A stretch of DNA of 64,000 nt, taken from Raphanus sativus (taxonomy: Eukaryota; Streptophyta; Magnoliopsida; Brassicales; Brassicaceae). The notes beneath the pieces were generated by a model. That model saw only the letters and a program-made list of their open reading frames with translations. It was not told the DNA's origin and ran no database searches. Positions 11,782 through 23,697 of the stretch are shown here, piece by piece. Numbering within the stretch: the first letter of the stretch is position 1; the number at the start of each line of letters is the position of its first letter. The stretch lies in assembly GCF_000801105.2 (NCBI RefSeq), contig NC_079514.1:44086515-44150514 (forward strand), in the 5' to 3' direction. The position numbers and the translations under genes were made by a program.

Positions 11782-13293
11782 TTAAACAGAGGTCGTAGGA
11801 GCACCGGAAGGTGAAGGAGATCTAGGCTCAACTTTCCTTAGCTGGATGGCTTTGTGAGACTCATCATCATCATAGTACATATACGCAAAGCCACCATGCC
11901 GGGTCATATCCATGCCAGCCATCTCATCCTCCGCTGATATCCGCAACAGTTTCATTTTCTTGAGGATGAAGAAAAGTGTTCCCATGGTCGCACTCACCCA
12001 ACCCGTGATCACAAGTATTTGAATCAGCTGAGCTCCAAGTAGTTTCCCTCCACCGCCCATGAACAAACCATGCGGCCTTCCGGGCTTGTCGCCGTATATC
12101 TGGTTCAAGTACTTTTCTCTAGCGAAAAGTGCGGTAAATATTAGACCCCACGCTCCGCACCCACCGTGTAACTGTGCTGCTTCGAGCGGGTCGTCATATT
12201 TGAGTTTCTCTGCGAGCTTGTTGCATCCGATGAGGACGAGAGCTGCCACGAAACCGCATATGATTGCTGCCCACGGCTCTACAACGGAGCATCCCCCAGT
12301 TATAGCAGCAAACCCTCCAAGGAGGCCGTTACATACGTCGCTGACGTTCCAATGGCCTGAGAGAAGACGTTTCCCGAAGAGAGTTGTTAGCGCCGCCGTG
12401 CAGCCAGCTAGTGTGGTCGTGACAGCTGTCCTTCCCACAGCACTCCATTGACCGTTGATCGTGCCTGATTCATATGTGACGAGGATCTTGTTGAAGGAAC
12501 CAGGGTTGAAACCATACCATCCAAACCAGAGAAGGAACGTTCCAAGGACAACAAGTGACGCCGAGTGGCCACGTAGAGCGATAGCTCGTCCACCGTTATC
12601 GAAACGGCCAAGTCGAGGACCTTCGATCAACGCACCCCATAGTCCAGCAATACCTCCAACCATATGGACAACACCAGAGCCAGCGAAATCGATTGCTCCG
12701 GTGCTGAAAAGTAAATCCCCGTCCGTCCTAAAAGGACTAGCCCACCCATCAACTGACCAGAACCAATGAGAAACAACCGGGTAAACAAACCCTGTTAAGA
12801 AAGATGAATAGATCAGGTACGCAACAAACTGAGTCCGTTCAGCGATGGAACCGCTGGTTATCCCGGCGGCGGCTATAGCAAAAGCCCATTGGTATAGAAA
12901 ATTAGAGTAGTCAGCGGAGGCTGAAGGAAAGTCTTTGAGACCAAAGTTATGTTTTCCGATGAATCCATTTGAAGGAGATCCAAAGGCAAAGGCGAAACCA
13001 AATAGATAGTAGAAGAGACCTCCAGCTGCAGCGTCGAGGACGTTGGTAAGCATGATGTTCATCGTGTTCTTGGCTCTGACCGAACCAGCGCAGAGCATAG
13101 CAAAACCGAGTTGCATAGAGAAGACAAGGTAAGCTGAGAAGAGAAGGTACGTGTTGTCCACGGCGAAAGCGACGTCGGTGAATTTGTTGTTAACAGAGCC
13201 AAGTTGGCCACAGATGTAGTCAGCCGCAAGCGTAGCATTAGGACCTAGCAAGACCGCAAGATCGGTCGCAGAGCAAGATAAAGCTCCTGCCAT
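11782..13293 (-). CDS. AMT1;1: High-affinity ammonium transporter AMT1;1
   Basis: Encodes 503 residues in a single exon, as in Arabidopsis AMT1;1 (about 501 residues). It imports ammonium across the root plasma membrane as a trimer. The frame stays open upstream to a GTG at 13326, but the first ATG is at 13293 in a good context (CAACCATGGCA), giving [14 protein letters not shown], so I take that start. Visible family features: [24 protein letters not shown], the pore histidines in SGVVHMVGG (His210) and [12 protein letters not shown] (His376), and the cytosolic C-terminal segment [12 protein letters not shown] with the conserved threonine (Thr464, equivalent to regulatory Thr460 of Arabidopsis), whose phosphorylation closes the trimer. 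The serine-rich tail RSPSPSG is also conserved. About 11 membrane spans are expected. No defects were seen. The variable ends read as AMT1;1 rather than AMT1;3 or AMT1;5. Confidence 0.97.
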   Translation of the reverse strand: MAGALSCSATDLAVLLGPNATLAADYICGQLGSVNNKFTDVAFAVDNTYLLFSAYLVFSMQLGFAMLCAGSVRAKNTMNIMLTNVLDAAAGGLFYYLFGFAFAFGSPSNGFIGKHNFGLKDFPSASADYSNFLYQWAFAIAAAGITSGSIAERTQFVAYLIYSSFLTGFVYPVVSHWFWSVDGWASPFRTDGDLLFSTGAIDFAGSGVVHMVGGIAGLWGALIEGPRLGRFDNGGRAIALRGHSASLVVLGTFLLWFGWYGFNPGSFNKILVTYESGTINGQWSAVGRTAVTTTLAGCTAALTTLFGKRLLSGHWNVSDVCNGLLGGFAAITGGCSVVEPWAAIICGFVAALVLIGCNKLAEKLKYDDPLEAAQLHGGCGAWGLIFTALFAREKYLNQIYGDKPGRPHGLFMGGGGKLLGAQLIQILVITGWVSATMGTLFFILKKMKLLRISAEDEMAGMDMTRHGGFAYMYYDDDESHKAIQLRKVEPRSPSPSGAPTTSV

Positions 13294-13707
13294 GGTTGAG
13301 AGAATGATGAGAGAGATGTCGAGCACAAAGAGAGGCAGACGAAGACAGTTTGTTCTTCTCTGTTTATAATAAAACTGAGGAAACTTGTGGGGCTTAGGGT
13401 TGACTTTTCTTATTACAGCTTGACGAAGACTTTTGCAAGTTGCAAAGTCTTTACATTTTGTTTGCTAGTACATGTGAACAATTTTATAAGGTATCTGAAT
13501 TTTCATCTGCTAGATCGGTGTAGATAAGATCTCTGTGTTCAAAAAACTACTGTATCGCATCCAAATAAATAACATTTAAATATCTCGTACCCTCAGGCAA
13601 TAAATAACATGTAAATATCTCCGTACCCTCAGGCCTCTAACACTCACCCATATGTTATAATTTTATCATTTTTTGTTTGTTTTTTTTTTAAACCAAAAAT
13701 TAAAGAC
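13294..13707 (-). promoter_or_regulatory. AMT1;1 upstream region with TATA-like box
   Basis: On the minus strand, TTATAAAC (13362-13369) lies about 70 bp before the start codon and is followed by a CT-rich leader, which would put transcription start near 13335. Further upstream, a CCGTACCCTCAGGC-type segment is duplicated near 13585-13635. No nitrogen-response motif was assigned with confidence. Confidence 0.5.
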
Positions 13708-14552
13708 TTATTCTTGGGTTCACCCCCTAGGGTGAACCTTTAGATTCACCAAGCAATAGTCTTTAAATATTTGATATTTGATATCTTTTAAAAAAAAAAC
13801 ATAATTGAATTTTCAAATTAGATTAAAATAAAAAAAATATTAAATACATAAAAAATAATAATAGTTACAAAAAATAAATAAATTAATATTATTAAGCCTT
13901 CACTAAAATACTAAATTATATACCCTAAATCCTAAAACATATACCCTAAATCCTAAACCCAAAAATTTTAGGTAAACCCTAAGCCTTTTGATAAATCTTA
14001 AACCCTAAATCATAAATATTAAAACCTAAATCATAAAACAGTAAACCCTAAATTCTAATCACTAAACCCTAAACCCTTGGGTAAACTCCGAACCCTTGGA
14101 TAATTCATGTAGGTTCACCGACCAATATATAATGTTTGAGTTTATGATTTATCCAAGGGTTCGGGGTTTACCCAAGGGTTTAGGGTTTAGTGATTAGGAT
14201 TTAGGGTTTAGTGTTTTATGATTTAGTTTTTAATATATGTGATTTAGGGTTTAGGATTTATAAAAAAATTTAGGTTTATCTAAAATTTTTGGGTTTAGGA
14301 TTTACCTAAGATTTTAGGGTTTAGAATTTAGGGTATAGGGTTTAATATTTTACTAAAAGCTTAATAATATTAATTTATTTATTTTTGTAACTATACTATT
14401 TTTTATGTATTTATATTTTTTATTTTTAAAATACAATATAGTTTAGAAATTAAATTTTGTTTCCTTTTTTAAAAGATGTCAAATATCAAATACTCAAATA
14501 CTATTGGTTGGTGAACCTTGAGGTTCACCCTAGAGGGTGAACCTAAGAATAA
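13708..14552. mobile_element. Foldback/MITE element with long inverted arms
   Basis: Begins TTATTCTTGGGTTCACCCC and ends with the inverse of TTATTCTTAGGTTCACCC. The two halves are reverse complements over roughly 350-400 bp each, meeting near 14100-14150 around a GTAGGTTCACCGACCAAT centre. The arms are rich in degenerate CCCTAAA/TTTAGGG units. These resemble telomere repeats but are interspersed and imperfect, so this is not a telomere tract. No coding capacity. Confidence 0.7.
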
Positions 14553-14559
14553 CTCAAAA

Positions 14560-14795
14560 TTAAAAGGGTTAAACCCGGGTCACTATTGGAACCAGACCTA
14601 ACCCCCGGGGAAGTCGCAAACCCGCGGATGGACTCCTTCTTCTGGGCATTCAAATGGGTCGTAAAGCATGGACCCATATCCGCGTTAGGTGAACAGAACA
14701 ATGTGACTTAGTTTCGCATAGCAGGAGGATCGAACCTGAAACGTGTTAGCGTCCCAAGCCCGTCCACTGCCACTTGACCACAAAGCACGTTCAAT
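14560..14795 (-). mobile_element. tRNA-derived SINE-like element
   Basis: On the minus strand, from about 14790 downward: TTTGTGGTCAAGTGGC (RNA polymerase III A-box-like), then GGTTCGATCC (B-box) about 50 bp on. This is the promoter layout of tRNA-derived SINEs. The 3' end is unclear because no poly(T) lies on the low-coordinate side; the T run at 14793-14811 is on the opposite side and may belong to something else. Confidence 0.55.
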
Positions 14796-15588
14796 TTTTT
14801 TTTTTTTTTTTTTGTTTGTTTTGACTTGAGATTATAACTTTTTTTTTTTTGCTTTTTTAATTTCTATTCATTGAAGAAACAGTAATTCTCACGAAGAATT
14901 TGATATTTCTATTCATTGAAGAAACAGTAATTCTCACGAAGAATTTGATACAATTCAGGATAATTGTTCCATTAAAAGTTGTTCTTGTCTTGGTTAAAAT
15001 ATAGTGATTTCTATGATCATTGTATCTTACAACATAAAAAAATTTAACTTGATCACAAAAAGTGTATGTGATATTTTTAACAGTTTTAGTACTTTATACC
15101 GTTTTTAAAAATCCAAAATACAACATATACAAAAATCTAAAATTTTATTATATAACTAATGTAATTGTGTAATTTATTTTAATAATAAAAAAATAAACAA
15201 AAATATAGAAATATACATATTGTTAGCAAATTTTTATTATTTAAAATCATTAATTTCCATATATATATATATATATATATATATTTTTTAATTACATTAA
15301 GTAATTCCGTAAGTTTTATTTAAAAAATAATATATAATAAATTTTAGTTTGATAAATGAATGGTCTATAATGAACATACTATATAATATAACATTTCCTA
15401 CCAATTTAATTTTGGACTAACAAAATTGTCAATTGATTCTCAAACTGTCACGTAAGCAAAACTAACATTTCAATTACATGAAACTTAGCATGTCACTTTT
15501 TAATTAATACAAATTACATGTTATAATTTTTTAAATGTTTCTTTTTAATATATAGGGGATATACATACATGTATTCAGATAACTATTT
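14796..15588. other. AT-rich intergenic DNA with a 45-bp tandem duplication
   Basis: A perfect 45-bp tandem duplication (14861-14905 and 14906-14950, starting TTTCTATTCATTGAAG) and an (AT)n run at 15259-15284 are present. No gene recognised. Confidence 0.7.
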
Positions 15589-15603
15589 AAGTTATATATA
15601 AAC

Positions 15604-17404
15604 GAGTTATTTAAATGAACGAGTTAATTCTAGAGTGAATAGCTGTTATGTACGGTTTCTTACGCGAGGAGGTAAAGAAGTCATGATTAAATCAGTGCCA
15701 TCTCCAATGAAGAATCATGTTATGTTTTGTTTGAGACTCCCAAAAGGAATAACGGAAAAGATTACTAGCATAGTGGCACATTTTTGGTGGGGAGGAAGGG
15801 GAAATAAGAAAGTTATTCATTAGTTTTCATGGGATAAAGTTTGTAAATATAAAGATGAAGGAGGCTTAAGTTTTAAGGACCTTCAGAATTTCAACACAGC
15901 TTTGTTGGCCAAACAATTCAGGCGGTTGATAGACAATCCATCCTGCCTATTCTCAAAGGTTTTTAAAGGCATGTATTTTAGGAATACAGATCTTTTGGAT
16001 CTTCACAAATCTTACTCATCCTCTTTTGGGTGGCAAAGTATTTGTTCAGCTCGATCTGTGGTTAAAAAAAGGCTAATCAAAAGAGTAGGATCAAGACAAT
16101 CTATCTCCGTATGGAGTGAGCCTTGGATCCCTGCTCCTCGCCCGAGATCAGCACTACCAAAAAATCAGCATCAGTTCTTTGACCCGGAGCTCAAGGTTGA
16201 GCATTTAATTATCCAGGGTACCTTCTCATGGAATGTGGATTTACTTAATGAATACTTTCATCCGGAGGATGTTATAATCATTAGAGGTCTGGCGATAAGC
16301 AGATACAAGAGACCAGATTCATATGGCTGGAGTTTTACGGAATCAGGAAAGTACACTGTTAAATCATGATACCAAACGGAAACATTATTCCGAGATGTGG
16401 TTATAATTTTGGTCTCGTATGGCCCAAATATTAAACCATTATTTGCTAAAATGTGGAAACTAAGGTGCTCGCCGAAGTTGAAACATTTTCTTTGGCAGAT
16501 TCTTTCTGGAATTCTTCCAGTAACTAAGAATTTGAATGTTAGGGGGATAAATTGTGATATACGATGTAACTTGTGTGGAGCAGAGGAAGAAAGTATCAAT
16601 CATACTCACTTTGAATGTCCTCCAGCATTACAGGTGTGGGCTCTCTCTAAGATCATATCTCCTCCAGTAATGTTTTCATCACCCGCTATCTTTACCAATA
16701 TGGACTATCTTTTTTGGAGACTTCATAAAGATTACGATTTTAGTTATTATCCATGGATTCTTTGGTATATCTGGAAAAATAGGAATGACAAAGTGTATAA
16801 AAATAAAAATGTGGATCCACGGGAAATTTGCAGTAATAGAAGGAACCTTCTGGGCTGAGGCACATGAACCGATTACCCAGCAGCCAGGGGCTGTTACAAC
16901 GTCTATGGACTTACGTAGTCTCGGACGTGATAGAATATGTTATATTGATGGTGCGTGGCGAGAGAAAGATAAATGGACGGGTCAAGGATGGTTCTGTCGA
17001 ACCTTTGATTCAACTGAGAAGATGCTGGGCGCGATGAATCTCCGAAGAAGTTTTTCACCTTTACATGCTGAATGTGAAGCGTTGATGTGGGTTATGGAGT
17101 GCATGAAGACCTTGCAGTTCTCGGATGTAGTTTTTGCAATAGACTGTTCTCAACTGGTGAAGATAATGTCTACACCTAGAGACTGGTCAGCTTTTACTAC
17201 ACATTTGGAGGAATTTCACCGCAGTAAGACTTTCTTCCCTATGTTCTCGATCATACATATTCCAAGGACATAAAACACTATGGCGAACAAGCTTGCACGG
17301 GGTGCGAGGAGTTCTCCTTCAGCTATGGTTTATGTCGACTCTTCCCTACGGCTTGGCTTCCTGATCCGATAGGGAACTCTTAGTTTACTTATTGTTGTCA
17401 AAAA
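15604..17404 (+). mobile_element. 5'-truncated LINE (L1-type) with 15-bp target duplication
   Basis: AAGTTATATATAAAC flanks both sides (15589-15603 and 17405-17419), and the element ends GTTGTC plus an A run. The reading starts in the C-terminal part of the LINE reverse transcriptase (RVNSCYVRFLTRGGKEVMIKS), then the LPKGIT...IVAHFWWGG segment, a zf-RVT-like domain (KLRCSPKLKHFLWQI...CDIRCNLCGAEEE near 16455-16620) and an RNase H-like domain (CYIDGAWREKDKW...HAECEAL near 16935-17085). Stops at 15821 and 16366 and a frame change near 16850 break the frame. The endonuclease and most of the RT are missing, as is typical of aborted target-primed reverse transcription. Inactive. Confidence 0.92.
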
Positions 17405-17419
17405 AAGTTATATATAAAC

Positions 17420-18004
17420 CTATTTTAACTTATGTTTCCATCAAACTCATTAATACAAAAAATTTCCATCACATTGTTGGTGATATATATCATGAAGATA
17501 TACAGTTCCAGTAAAAAATGAGTTTCAGTTGAAAATGATGAGTTTCATTTCTTTTTGTTTTGGTAAAATGTTAAATATTATACAAAATTTTTAATTATGA
17601 CAACTATTACAGAGAAAAACTAGTGGAGGAATGCAAAATCGAAACTAAACAAACACGGATAAACAATGAGCTAGATGAACCAAAGAAGATCGCCATCCTA
17701 ATTACTAGCTAAGCAACGAGATGAGCGAAGACCAAACAAGGTCGGAAGACCGGAGATAAAGTTGCCGGTTGCCATAAGATACTGAGAGATAGGCGCCCTC
17801 AAACCTAGAAGCTACGGTTCCTGCAGCTTTCAACAACCCAACCCAACACAAACAGACTCGGATAATCAAAGCACGAGCATACTACCAAACCAGAAAGAAG
17901 CACCACCGATGGCACGAGAAAGAACCTCCATGCAATGATACCGTCATTCGAAAAGAAGACCTGAAGATTGCCGTCTCCAAACCTGACCTTCCGTGACCGT
18001 ATAC
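17420..18004. other. Intergenic DNA
   Basis: No gene recognised. The part after about 17640 is less AT-rich and contains GAAGACC/GGAAGACCGG motifs, possibly older retroelement sequence, but no family was assigned. Confidence 0.35.
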
Positions 18005-18304
18005 TGATATACCATGTAATTTACAAATTTTTAGCCATGCTATATAAAAGTTTTCAGATATAATTATTGTTAAGGTCAAAGTCGGTCATGATAGAATCAA
18101 TTGTTGAAAGTCCCCGGAAAATATTTCTCGAAACAAAAGTCTCGTAAAATTTTAAAAGAGGTTATATGACAAGTTCTCAAATTAAAATATCCAATCTCTT
18201 CGACAAACAACTCTCAGGAAAAAAAACGAAGAAACAGGAAAATGGGATTACCAACGCTACCCAACCGTCCCAACCACCTGAAGAAGGTCAGAGTTTGGTC
18301 TTCC

Positions 18305-19415
18305 CAAGCCAGCTCGCCATATGGCGAGCTCATTCCTCTCAGTCGGCATATGGCGAGCCCATGTTGTTCTCCTTTGAGTCTCGATCAAAATGTCTTTCGC
18401 TTCGTCCCAATCGGAGTTTCTGTTGATATTTTACGAAGAAAACATGACACGCCTTCCATGTCCCAGCCAGCTCGCCATATGGCGAGTGCGGTACGTCTCG
18501 ACCCACTCTCCATATGACGAGTGCAGTCTGTCCCAGCCCACTCCCAATATGGCGAGCGCGGTACGTCTCGGCCCACTCGCCATATGGCGAGTGCGGTCTG
18601 TACCAGCCCACTCGCCATATGGCGAGCGCGGTACGTCTCGACCCACTCGCCATAGGCGAGTGCTGTCTGTCCCAGCCTACTCGCCATATCTCGAGTGCGG
18701 TTCGTCTCGGTCCAGGTCGCCAAATACAGTGCTCATGTCGCCAAATGAAACTCCCATGTCGCCATATGGCAAGCCCACTTTGTTCTCCTTTGAGTCTCGA
18801 TCAAAATGTCTTTCGTTTCGTTCCAATAGGTGTTTCCGTTAAGATTTTATGAAAAAAACTAGACACAACTCCCACGTCCCGGCCAGCTCGCCATATGGCG
18901 AGCGCGATACGTCTCGACCCACTCTCCATTTGGCGAGTGCAGTCTGTCCCAGCCCACTCGCCATATGGCGAGTGCGGTACGTCTCGGCCCACTCGCCATA
19001 TGGCGAGTGCGGTCTGTCCTTGCCCACTCGCCATATGGTGAGCTCGATACGTCTCGACCCACTCGCCATATGGCGAGTGCGGTCTGTCCCATCCCACTAG
19101 CCATATCGCGAGTGCGGTTCGTATCGGCCTACTCGCCAAATGGCGAGTGCGGTCTGTCCCAGTGCACTCGTCATATGGCGAGCGCGACACGTTTCGGCCC
19201 ACTCACCGGTACGTCTCGGCCCACTCGCTATATGGCGAGTGCAGTCTGATCCAGCCTACTCACCATATGGCGAGTGCGGTCTGATCCAGCCTACTCACCA
19301 TATGGCGAGTGTGGTACGTCTTGGCGGCGAGTGCGGTCTGTCCCAGCCCACTCGCCATATGGCGATTGCGGTACATCTCGACCCAGTCGCCATACGGCGA
19401 GTGCGGTCCATCCCA
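18305..19415. repeat. 35-bp minisatellite with 16-bp palindromic core CTCGCCATATGGCGAG
   Basis: Monomers of about 35 bp, roughly two dozen, have the perfect palindrome CTCGCCATATGGCGAG alternating with spacers like TGCGGTACGTCTCGGCCCA and TGCGGTCTGTCCCAGCCCA. Clear examples begin at 18956, 18991 and 19026. A segment with GAGTCTCGATCAAAATGTC recurs at about 18377 and 18796, so the array was duplicated as two sub-arrays. Many overlapping ORFs in several frames arise only from the repeat. Confidence 0.9.
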
Positions 19416-19952
19416 TCTAATCCTTCGAATCAGTACTATGCACTCTCGTGTAAGTTCTCGTATCTCCATCCTTTGAACCATGACCCCAATGCCTCTTGTT
19501 TCATTCGATTGGAGTTATCATCAAAACTTTATGATAAAAACCGCGGAAATTTGTTTTCTCGTATAAGTTCAAGTCCATTGTATAAAACCGCCACAGTTAA
19601 CTTAAACACCAGTTTCCTTGTCTATATGATTGATTTAGAAGTCTTTCTATAAAACCAGCCTCGTATCGAATGTGAATTCTAGAAGAAATTGCAAAAATGT
19701 TTAAGGCCGAAAAAGGACCAAAGAGTTCCAAAACCCGCCAAAAGCCCACTTACGATTTTAGATGGGATTGAGCCCAAGAATGCTATGACGGTTTATCTTT
19801 TATTCCCAGGAGAAGATAAATGTCAAGTTTCCGAGGATAAATGTCAAGTTTCGAAAATAATCATGAATATCGAAGAAAAATGGGAAAAGCCTGTTTCACG
19901 ATAAAATCGACCCAATAGCAGAAAAGGAAAGGGCAAACCGACCTCTGAGGAG

Positions 19953-19960
19953 TATATAAG
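19953..19960 (+). promoter_or_regulatory. LTR TATA box
   Basis: TATATAAG follows the CGACCTCTGAGGAG segment. The same arrangement occurs at 46495 in the related LTR, so this is the likely U3 promoter. Confidence 0.65.
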
Positions 19961-21398
19961 GGATGCCAAGGCGAGAGGCGAATTGGATAATTATTTTGAC
20001 TCTAGAGCTCTGCACTTAGAAACCCTAGGCATTATTTTCGACATGTTTGTTTCTATAACTTGTACTCATACTAGACGAACTTGCACATGCAGTTCAATCT
20101 CTTCTTCAATTCTTTCTAACTGAACTACTTCCGACTTATCCTCGAAAGGGGTATGTAGGCAGCCTTTCATAAGGTCCAGTCCCAAATCTTAAGAAAACAT
20201 TTTTCGTATCTTTTTATTCTTTTGTAATCGAGCTGCGACTTGATTAGGTTTAAGGTTTTAGGCGGTTAGAACTAGAAAAATTGCTGAAAGTTCTCGCGGC
20301 CGAAGCTTTTATAATCTTTGAAATAAATATCTACTTTTTCTAAAGAAATAAATATCTACTTTTTCTAAATCCGTGTGTTATCTTTCTATATTTTCCACAT
20401 TTATTTGGTCACTTGTCGTTGTCTCTCGCAGAGAATCTGAACCCCAATGAAAGTAGGGTTTCTTTTCTTTCTATACTTTTGGTTCCCACAATTATTATGT
20501 TTTGGAGTCTATTTAGTATGTTTACATGTTCAAAAGTGATTTGGAGTAAAGTAGTGATTTTGAGGCATTTTGGAGATAAAAAGAGAATTCACCCGAGCTG
20601 ACTATCGAACCAGACAAGAGGTCGACATTTAGAGTTGATAATCGATCAATGTACACTCTGTACCATTGATCGACTTAAAGCCCAAGTCTCCACCAAATAA
20701 CAAGATTGTCCATGGCCAACTTTAACTTAATATTTAAGTACTCTGCCATTGTTCTAAGCAACACACGCTTTCATTGTTTCTTATTTTCACAACAAACATA
20801 TTTAGGGTATTAATTAGATTAGAGAGAAGATCCAAGACTCGTTCAGAGCTTTGTATTGTAACTCCAAATTTCTTATCTATGCTATTTATATTTATGTTTA
20901 TGATTTGCTTAGCTATGTCTGAGTAATCAACCTGATAGGTTTAGGATTAAAATAGGTTATGAATAATTAGTCACAAATATAGAATTGCTAAGTTGCTAGA
21001 GATATTCTTCATTAGAATTGTGCTTATTTCTTGTATTCTAGAGTAGCTAATTAGAACCCTGATATTAGGATAGTTAGGTATAAGCGACGGCTTGGTTTTC
21101 TACCAGAATAGATTCTCTGAGTTAGGATTGCTAGAAACAAACGACGGTTGATCTAGGAAGCCTAATGAACATATTCCACTGATCGTTAAAACTTACTAGA
21201 AGATCGTCGATCGATAATCCAATAAATTAATCGACGGTCTGCTTCTGGCAGTAACCGTCGGCGAAGAAGGGAGAGAGCCTTTTTCTGCTAGACAATTTCC
21301 TTTCTTGACCAAGTTTCTGTTGAAAATGAGTTTATTCGTCATTTTCAGTTCTTGTAAAAAAGTTCCCTTTGTATCAATGCGTTAAATTTTCTTATTGA

Positions 21399-22212
21399 AA
21401 AGCTCGTACTAGTCTTTATCTATACTATTAAAGCAGATGACTGTTTATTAATCTGTCCCTGAAATTTCTAAATAATTACAAAAATTGCATATACATTTTT
21501 CCCATCATTATTTGTAACCAATCAAAAGTCATTGTTCTGCAATTACATTAAAGAATATTTAATATAATTCAGTTTTTAGACTTTTTGAAAATTTTGTTTC
21601 CTAAATATTTGCACCATATCTTTCCCAAAAAAATTCACATTATTAATTATTTGAAAGCATTTATTAAATGAAACCTCAAAATAAAATCAAGTTGAAATAA
21701 CAAATGGTTAAATCAACAAAATCATATACGGGTCTGAATTATATCAACTCCTAAAAATAGTTTCATTTAAAATAAAAACTAAATCACAGAAACTAAATTT
21801 AATAAAATTATAGAAAATGTTTTGAAACGCACAAATGAATTTTTCAGTACAAGAGTGTTGAAGACATAAATATTTTATTTAAATTAATAAAAAATCAGTG
21901 AAAAATAAGTTTAACTTCGGTTTAAATAAATAACATCATATTTTTTTTCTATAAAAGTATAAATAATAAATAAAATCATATTACAGGTTAGAATTATTTA
22001 GAGTCTTCTAAAATTTAGTCATATTGAAAATAACAAAATAAGTCATATAAGTAAACTTAAGATAAATTTCATAAAGAGTTCAAATATATAATTTATCAAA
22101 AATCATAATTTTTATTACGTAAAATAATTTTCCAACAAAAATCATACCCGCCCTTTTTTAAGGGCGGGTCAAAATCTAGTTTTCTTTTAAAAAAGAAAGC
22201 TCGTACTAGTCT
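21399..22212. repeat. 17-bp duplication enclosing a short A-rich tail and a Helitron
   Basis: AAAGCTCGTACTAGTCT occurs at 21399-21415 and 22196-22212. Removing the Helitron (21419-22179) leaves only TTTATTTTCTTTTAAAAAAG between the copies, the form of a short retroposon footprint into which the Helitron later inserted at an A|T dinucleotide. Confidence 0.65.
21419..22179 (+). mobile_element. Non-autonomous Helitron
   Basis: Starts A|TCTATACTATTAAAGCAG and ends with a perfect 8-bp-stem hairpin (CCCGCCCT...AGGGCGGG), then TCAAAAT and CTAG, followed by a host T at 22180. It is 761 bp long with no coding region. Helitrons insert between A and T without target duplication, as seen here. Confidence 0.88.
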
Positions 22213-22452
22213 ACAACCAATAGAAGAAGATTCAATTATTTTATTTTATTTTCTAAATATATAACTATTTGTATATATATTATATGATTAATAAATAAAG
22301 TTTTAATAATGTAGATATACCTGAGATTACGAATAGCATATAATATAAAATATTATAATTATTATTTTCGTTAGATTTGTGCACTGTAACATCTAGAATC
22401 TGTGTCTTAGATTTGGACTTTTTGGTTTAATTTGTTATTTTAAATTTGATTA
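22213..22452. other. AT-rich spacer between two Helitrons
   Basis: About 240 bp with no feature recognised. Confidence 0.5.
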
Positions 22453-23697
22453 CTAGATTTTGACCCGCCCTTAAAAGAGCGGGTATATTTTTTGTTTTAA
22501 ATTTAACTTTTTGATATTTGTTTTTTTATTATATTTGTATTTTTGTAATTGTATAAATTTTAATCAAAATATATTTTATTACATAATAGCAGTTTTAAAA
22601 ATTAATCCGGTATACACACAGTAAAGGCTGGGTTGCGGATCGAACCCGTACCCGCCAACCCGCGGGTTTTCAGTTTGTTTTTGTTAAAAAATATGACCCG
22701 CACATCCCGCAAACAAATAATTTTGTACCCGCATCCGTTCCGCTTAATTTTGTTGTTGTCCGGGGGTTATATACATATTTTAAAAATCATTATTTAATTT
22801 AATTATTATAAAGGTATATTTATAATAAAAAAATTATACATGATTTAAATTTTGAACTATTATTTTTAAATTTCTGTATTTTAAAATAGTTAGACCAATA
22901 ATAATTAGTGAGTGAAATGGTCCAACAACTTTTTTAAGTAGATTTTTGGGTAATGATTTCCTTTTCATAGTATATGTATAATTTGTTTAGATACATATTT
23001 GAAAGAAAATGAATCATTTTTCAAAATTTTGTTAGATTGTTTGTGTAGATATTTGAAGAATTAATTTTTAAAAATTAATATTCGAAATTTTATTTATGTA
23101 GTTTTATAATATATTTTCAGTATCAGCGGCGGGTATACTATTTTAAACTAAATAAAATGTTTTAACTTAATTTAGTTTTGTTTTAACTAAATAAAATACA
23201 GACTATGCTTCTAACTAATAATTACTTGTTTCCAAATCAGAATCGACTAAAAATATATACATGCCCAATCTTCATTTTTTTTTTGGAATCATGATTCTGT
23301 GGACTGGGGAAGCCACGTTACACTGAGGTTGAAAACAATATAGTTATGACAACAATAAAATATAGAAAATAATAAGACATATAACAAAGATTTATAGCTT
23401 TTAACTTTCTCGTTAAAGAATTTTTACTTATATATGATCATATACATGGGTGGGTTAATTGTAGAAATAAGATCTATTAAAATAAATAGAGACATGATAA
23501 GACCAAAAAAAATATTGTTAGAGAAATAAGGTAATACCAAAAATAAGATTTATCTCTTTATAATTTATTGTTAGAGAAATATTATAAGGTAAGGCCAAAA
23601 ACTTTAAAAATAAAAGAGTCCAAAACAACTTGTATAAGTCGACTTATAACTTGTATAAATCGACTTTTCAAAACTTGCTTTTTTTTAATAGTATAGA
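22453..23697 (-). mobile_element. Non-autonomous Helitron, inverted orientation
   Basis: Read on the minus strand it begins TCTATACTATTAAAAAAAAG (from 23697 down) and ends with a hairpin of GGGCGGG type, TCAAAAT and CTAG at 22453. Host T (23698) and A (22452) flank the ends as expected. Same family as 21419-22179 but longer (1245 bp), with no coding region. Confidence 0.85.

Larger units (their letters stand above)
18068..20490 (+). mobile_element. Solo LTR carrying a palindromic minisatellite, TSD ATTAT
   Basis: Starts TGTTAAGGTCAAAGTCGG and ends GGTTCCCACA (TG...CA), bordered by ATTAT at 18063-18067 and 20491-20495. No internal region or second LTR is present, so it arose by LTR-LTR recombination. 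The start, the ...GAGTATATAAGG segment and the end are shared with the LTR element at 41201-46886, so the two are related families. The unusually long U3 (about 1.9 kb before the TATA box) is largely tandem repeats. Confidence 0.9.
18005..21237 (+). mobile_element. Athila-type LTR fragment split by a solo LTR
   Basis: TGATATACCATG at 18005 is the LTR start seen (inverted) at 39168 and 35802. The LTR continues after the solo LTR, from 20496 to about 21237, and matches the inverse of 40560-41130 (GTCTGAGTAATCAACCTGATA, the ACGACGGTTGATCTAGGAAG block, ATCGATCGAC-like motifs). The 3' end and any internal region are missing. Confidence 0.75.

Noticed and set aside
12059..12769. Plus-strand ORFs opposite AMT1;1
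   Set aside because: They are shadows of the conserved minus-strand coding sequence with no protein similarity.
13294..13326. Longer AMT1;1 N-terminus beginning [10 protein letters not shown]
   Set aside because: The upstream codon is GTG, not ATG. The ATG at 13293 has a good context and gives the family's normal length.
13920..14350. Interstitial telomere tract
   Set aside because: CCCTAAA units are degenerate, interspersed and arranged as inverted arms of a foldback element rather than a tandem telomeric run.
18305..19415. CRISPR-like array (regular palindromic repeats with spacers)
   Set aside because: Spacers are two alternating near-identical sequences, not unique. The DNA is a plant nuclear LTR, and no cas genes are present.
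18166..19650. Many overlapping ORFs in several frames with SPYGEW, LAIWRV and similar repeats
   Set aside because: They arise from the 35-bp palindromic minisatellite, which is open in several frames on both strands. No start context, codon bias or domain supports a protein.
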